This document shows, piece by piece, positions 5,501 through 7,929 of a DNA stretch of 7,929 bases (positions are counted from its first letter, which is position 1; every line of letters starts with the position of its first letter). The position numbers and the translations under genes are program-made. The stretch is from Bacillota bacterium (GTDB lineage: Bacteria > Bacillota > Bacilli > Paenibacillales > Paenibacillaceae). The stretch is taken from positions 1-7,929 of the forward strand of contig JAEWJS010000159.1 in assembly GCA_023386495.1 (NCBI GenBank), written 5' to 3'. The notes under the pieces were generated by a model. The model was given only the letters and a program-made list of their open reading frames with translations, searched no databases and was not told the origin of the DNA.

Positions 5501-6172
5501 ATGTTAACGAAGGTAGATCGGCGGCCTGAGGCAGCCATATTCGATATGGACGGCACGCTGTTCCAGACGGAGACGCTGCTCGAGGTCGTGCATGACCGGT
5601 TATTCGAGCAATTGAAGGCAGAAGGCTTGTACCCGGTCACCCCGCCGCTGGAAAAGGTGCTTGCTTGTCTAGGCATGCTGTTGGCGGACATCTGGGAGAC
5701 GATTATGCCGGATGCATCGCCGGAGGCCCGGGCTCGGGCCGACGAGCTGATGCTCGAGCTGGAGCTCGGTGCGATCGCGGAAGGGCAAGGCGTGCTCTAC
5801 CCGGGCGTACGGGAGACGCTCGAGCGGCTGAAGGCGCAAGGCGTTCGATTGTTCGTTGCGAGCAACGGGCTTCAGCCCTATGTAGAAGCGATCGTGAAGC
5901 ATCGCGGCCTGTCGGAGCTATTCGATGGCCTCTACACGGCAGGCGGCCGGCAGACGGCCAGCAAAGCCGACCTGGTCGGCATCCTGCTGCGTGAGCATGG
6001 CGTAAGCCAGGCTTGGATGGTCGGGGACCGATCATCCGACGTCCATGCGGGCAAGCAGAACGGACTATACGTAGTCGGCTGCCGCTACGCGACGTTCGGC
6101 GACGAGGGCGAGCTGGAGGGCTCCGATGTCATCATTACGGCGTTCGATCAACTGCTCGATCTGCTTCCGTAA
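5501..6172 (+). CDS. HAD superfamily hydrolase (phosphatase-like)
   Basis: This is a 223-residue haloacid dehalogenase superfamily protein, probably a cytoplasmic small-molecule phosphatase. All four HAD motifs are visible: nucleophile D15 and acid/base D17 in FDMDGTLF (14-21), S121 in FVASNG, K155 in TASKAD, and GDRSSD (175-180) for Mg2+ binding. The segment at about 25-100 forms the helical cap expected of subfamily I, as in phosphoglycolate phosphatase or beta-phosphoglucomutase relatives. I place the start at the ATG at 5501 because AGGAG (5486-5490) is then 10 bases away; the in-frame GTG at 5492 would leave only one base. The glpD start is 39 bases downstream on the same strand, so co-transcription is likely. 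Substrate is unknown; glycerol phosphate or phosphoglycolate are guesses from context. Confidence 0.88.
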   Translation: MLTKVDRRPEAAIFDMDGTLFQTETLLEVVHDRLFEQLKAEGLYPVTPPLEKVLACLGMLLADIWETIMPDASPEARARADELMLELELGAIAEGQGVLYPGVRETLERLKAQGVRLFVASNGLQPYVEAIVKHRGLSELFDGLYTAGGRQTASKADLVGILLREHGVSQAWMVGDRSSDVHAGKQNGLYVVGCRYATFGDEGELEGSDVIITAFDQLLDLLP

Positions 6173-6211
6173 CCTTAGGAGGCCGGTCGAAACAGAGGAG
6201 GCTTGATCGGC

Positions 6212-7873
6212 ATGACACAGCCATTCTCGAAGCAAGGAAGGACACAGATCGCTGCGCAGATGAAGCGCGAACATTATGATGTGCTCGTGATCGGAGGAGG
6301 CATTACCGGCGCAGGCATCGCGCTCGATGCCCGGTCCCGCGGCATGAAGACCGCGCTCGTCGAGATGCAGGACTACGCGGCCGGCACGTCGAGCCGCTCG
6401 ACCAAGCTCGTCCACGGCGGCCTTCGGTATCTCAAGCAGTTCGAGTTCGGAGTCGTGGCCGAGGTCGGCCGGGAACGCGCTATCGTGTACGAGAACGGAC
6501 CGCATGTGACGACGCCGATCGGGATGCTGCTGCCCTTCTACAAGGGCGGTACTTTCGGGGCACTGACGACCTCGATCGGCTTGAAGCTGTACGATTACTT
6601 GGCCCGCGTCAATCGCAGCGAGCGGCGGATCATGCTGAGCCGGGACGAGACGCTGCATAAGGAGCCGCTGCTGAAAGGCGAGGGGCTCAAGGGCGGCGGC
6701 TACTACGTCGAGTATCGGACCGATGACGCACGATTGACGATCGAGGTCATCAAGCGAGCGGCAGCTATGGGAGCGGACATTCTGAACTATGTGAAGGCGG
6801 AATCTTACTGCTACGAGGACGGCACGCTCGCCGGCGTGCTTGCCGTGGACGCGATCACAGGCGAACGATTCCAGATTCGCGCGCGCCGCGTGATCAATGC
6901 CGCTGGCCCATGGGCCGATGAACTCCGCCAATTGGACGGCTCCAAGCGCGGCAAGTCGCTTCGGCTGACCAAGGGCGTCCATCTTGTCTTCGACGGAGGC
7001 CGGTTTCCGCTTCGGCAGTCGGTATACTTCGATACGCCGGACGGACGGATGGTATTCGCGATTCCTCGGGATGGCAAAACCTACGTCGGAACGACGGATA
7101 CGGACTATCAAGGCGATATCGCCAATCCGACGACAACGAGAGACGATAGAGACTATGTGCTGCATGCCGCGCAGTACATGTTCCCGTCGCTAAGTTTGTC
7201 GGAGCGGGATGTGGAATCGAGCTGGGCAGGCCTGCGGCCGCTCATCTATCAAGAAGGCAAGTCGCCGTCGGAAGTGTCGAGGAGGGATGAGATCATCCGC
7301 TCGGACTCCGGCCTCATCACGATCGCTGGGGGGAAGCTGACCGGCTACCGCTCGATGGCCGAGACGGTGGTCGACTTGGCGGCGAAGGAGCTCGCGGCCG
7401 AAGGAGCGGGGACGTTCCCCGGATCGCGTACCCGCAGCCTGCCGATATCCGGCGGAGACGTGGGCGGAAGCAGCGGCTTCGCAGCCATGGTGAGCCAAGC
7501 AGTGCAGGATGGCGGCAAGCTCGGGCTGCCGGAAGACACAGCAGAGCGCCTTGCGCGTGCCTACGGCTCCAACGTCTATGCGATCTACGAATCGCTGCCC
7601 GCTATCCGGCAATGCATGTCCGCATTCCGGCTGCCGCCGGAGCTTGGCGCGCGGCTCTGGTACGCCGTCGAGCGGGAAATGGCCTTGACGCCTGCGGATT
7701 TTTTCGTTCGCCGCACAGGCGCGTTGTACTTCGACATCGAGGGAGTCCGCCGCTGGAAGTCGGAGGTCGTCCAAGCGATGGCAAGACTGCTCGATTACTC
7801 GGACGAACAAATCGCTTCTTATACGGATGAGCTTGATCGCCTGCTTGCAGAAGCGTCCATCGCAATAGACTGA
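6212..7873 (+). CDS. glpD: Aerobic glycerol-3-phosphate dehydrogenase GlpD
   Basis: This is a 553-residue FAD-dependent, membrane-associated enzyme that oxidises sn-glycerol-3-phosphate to dihydroxyacetone phosphate and passes electrons to quinone. The N-terminal dinucleotide fold VIGGGITGAG (26-35) ends its second strand at E51. It is followed by the GlpD signature GTSSRSTKLVHGGLRYL (58-74). Later conserved blocks are FAIPRDGKTYVGTTDTDYQG, SSWAGLRPL and IAGGKLTGYRSMAE, then the helical C-terminal domain. Length is almost that of the Bacillus enzyme. I choose the ATG at 6212 because GAGGAGG (6195-6201) is 10 bases away; the in-frame TTG at 6203 is one base from it. No glpF or glpK is in the window. 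It follows the HAD gene with no terminator between, and no GlpP-type leader hairpin is seen. Confidence 0.96.
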   Translation: MTQPFSKQGRTQIAAQMKREHYDVLVIGGGITGAGIALDARSRGMKTALVEMQDYAAGTSSRSTKLVHGGLRYLKQFEFGVVAEVGRERAIVYENGPHVTTPIGMLLPFYKGGTFGALTTSIGLKLYDYLARVNRSERRIMLSRDETLHKEPLLKGEGLKGGGYYVEYRTDDARLTIEVIKRAAAMGADILNYVKAESYCYEDGTLAGVLAVDAITGERFQIRARRVINAAGPWADELRQLDGSKRGKSLRLTKGVHLVFDGGRFPLRQSVYFDTPDGRMVFAIPRDGKTYVGTTDTDYQGDIANPTTTRDDRDYVLHAAQYMFPSLSLSERDVESSWAGLRPLIYQEGKSPSEVSRRDEIIRSDSGLITIAGGKLTGYRSMAETVVDLAAKELAAEGAGTFPGSRTRSLPISGGDVGGSSGFAAMVSQAVQDGGKLGLPEDTAERLARAYGSNVYAIYESLPAIRQCMSAFRLPPELGARLWYAVEREMALTPADFFVRRTGALYFDIEGVRRWKSEVVQAMARLLDYSDEQIASYTDELDRLLAEASIAID

Positions 7874-7892
7874 ACGCCTCGCAGACAGCTAA

Positions 7893-7923
7893 GGCCGCAG
7901 CTCCCAATACCGGGACAGCGGCC
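7893..7923 (+). terminator. Hairpin after glpD, cut by the window end
   Basis: GGCCGC (7893-7898) pairs with GCGGCC (7918-7923), and the inner TCCC (7902-7905) pairs with GGGA (7912-7915). The structure lies 19 bases after the glpD stop. Only GAATCA follows before the window ends, so a T-tract cannot be seen. It is a probable terminator of the HAD-glpD unit. Confidence 0.5.
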
Positions 7924-7929
7924 GAATCA

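Noticed and set aside
6203..6211. TTG at 6203 as start of glpD
   Set aside because: The GAGGAGG site ends at 6201, one base before it; the ATG at 6212 has normal spacing.
6065..7165. A 366-codon open frame on the minus strand, opposite the HAD gene end and glpD
   Set aside because: It is antisense to clearly coding glpD, its translation matches no family I recognise, and long shadow frames are common in GC-rich coding DNA.
7190..7810. A 206-codon minus-strand open frame opposite the glpD C-terminal half
   Set aside because: It is antisense shadow of a conserved gene with no family features.

Overview
The window is ordinary chromosomal DNA of a GC-rich, endospore-forming Firmicute. A member of the Paenibacillaceae (Paenibacillus or a close relative) fits best. 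The reasons are a complete cotJABC spore-coat operon, a YtvI-like sporulation membrane protein, a full-length YfkAB radical SAM protein, strong AGGAGG-type ribosome binding sites and U-tailed hairpin terminators. The genus is inferred from gene content and codon style; there is no rRNA gene to confirm it.

Layout. 1-125: leader with a good sigma-A-type promoter. 126-1247 (+): yfkAB, a radical SAM enzyme of unknown function. 1346-2377 (+): AI-2E/YtvI family membrane protein, closed by a hairpin terminator at 2413-2448. 2449-2867: a long gene-poor gap holding an AT-rich element with imperfectly duplicated modules and an inverted repeat, a 65-codon minus-strand open frame without an ATG, and a candidate sigma-E promoter. 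2868-3958 (+): cotJA, cotJB and cotJC, the last a Mn-catalase-type protein with all expected metal ligands. 3975-4020: a hairpin terminator that serves both strands. 4026-4796 (-): a sugar phosphate isomerase/epimerase-like TIM barrel protein. 4977-5345 (-): a VOC/glyoxalase-fold protein. 5346-5500: a divergent control region with back-to-back promoters and a partial cre-like site. 5501-6172 (+): a HAD hydrolase. 6212-7873 (+): glpD, glycerol-3-phosphate dehydrogenase, followed by a hairpin that runs to the window edge.

How the genes work together. There are three functional blocks. The first half is largely sporulation related: cotJABC certainly, ytvI probably. The two minus-strand genes are small metabolic enzymes with unassigned substrates, and each appears to have its own promoter. 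The HAD hydrolase and glpD are close together on one strand with no terminator between them, so they are probably co-transcribed. That would link a small-molecule phosphatase to membrane glycerol-3-phosphate oxidation.

I found no defence island, prophage, CRISPR array or clear new multi-gene system. The most unusual stretch is the 2449-2769 intergenic element, which looks like a dispersed repeat or a decayed mobile or coding remnant.
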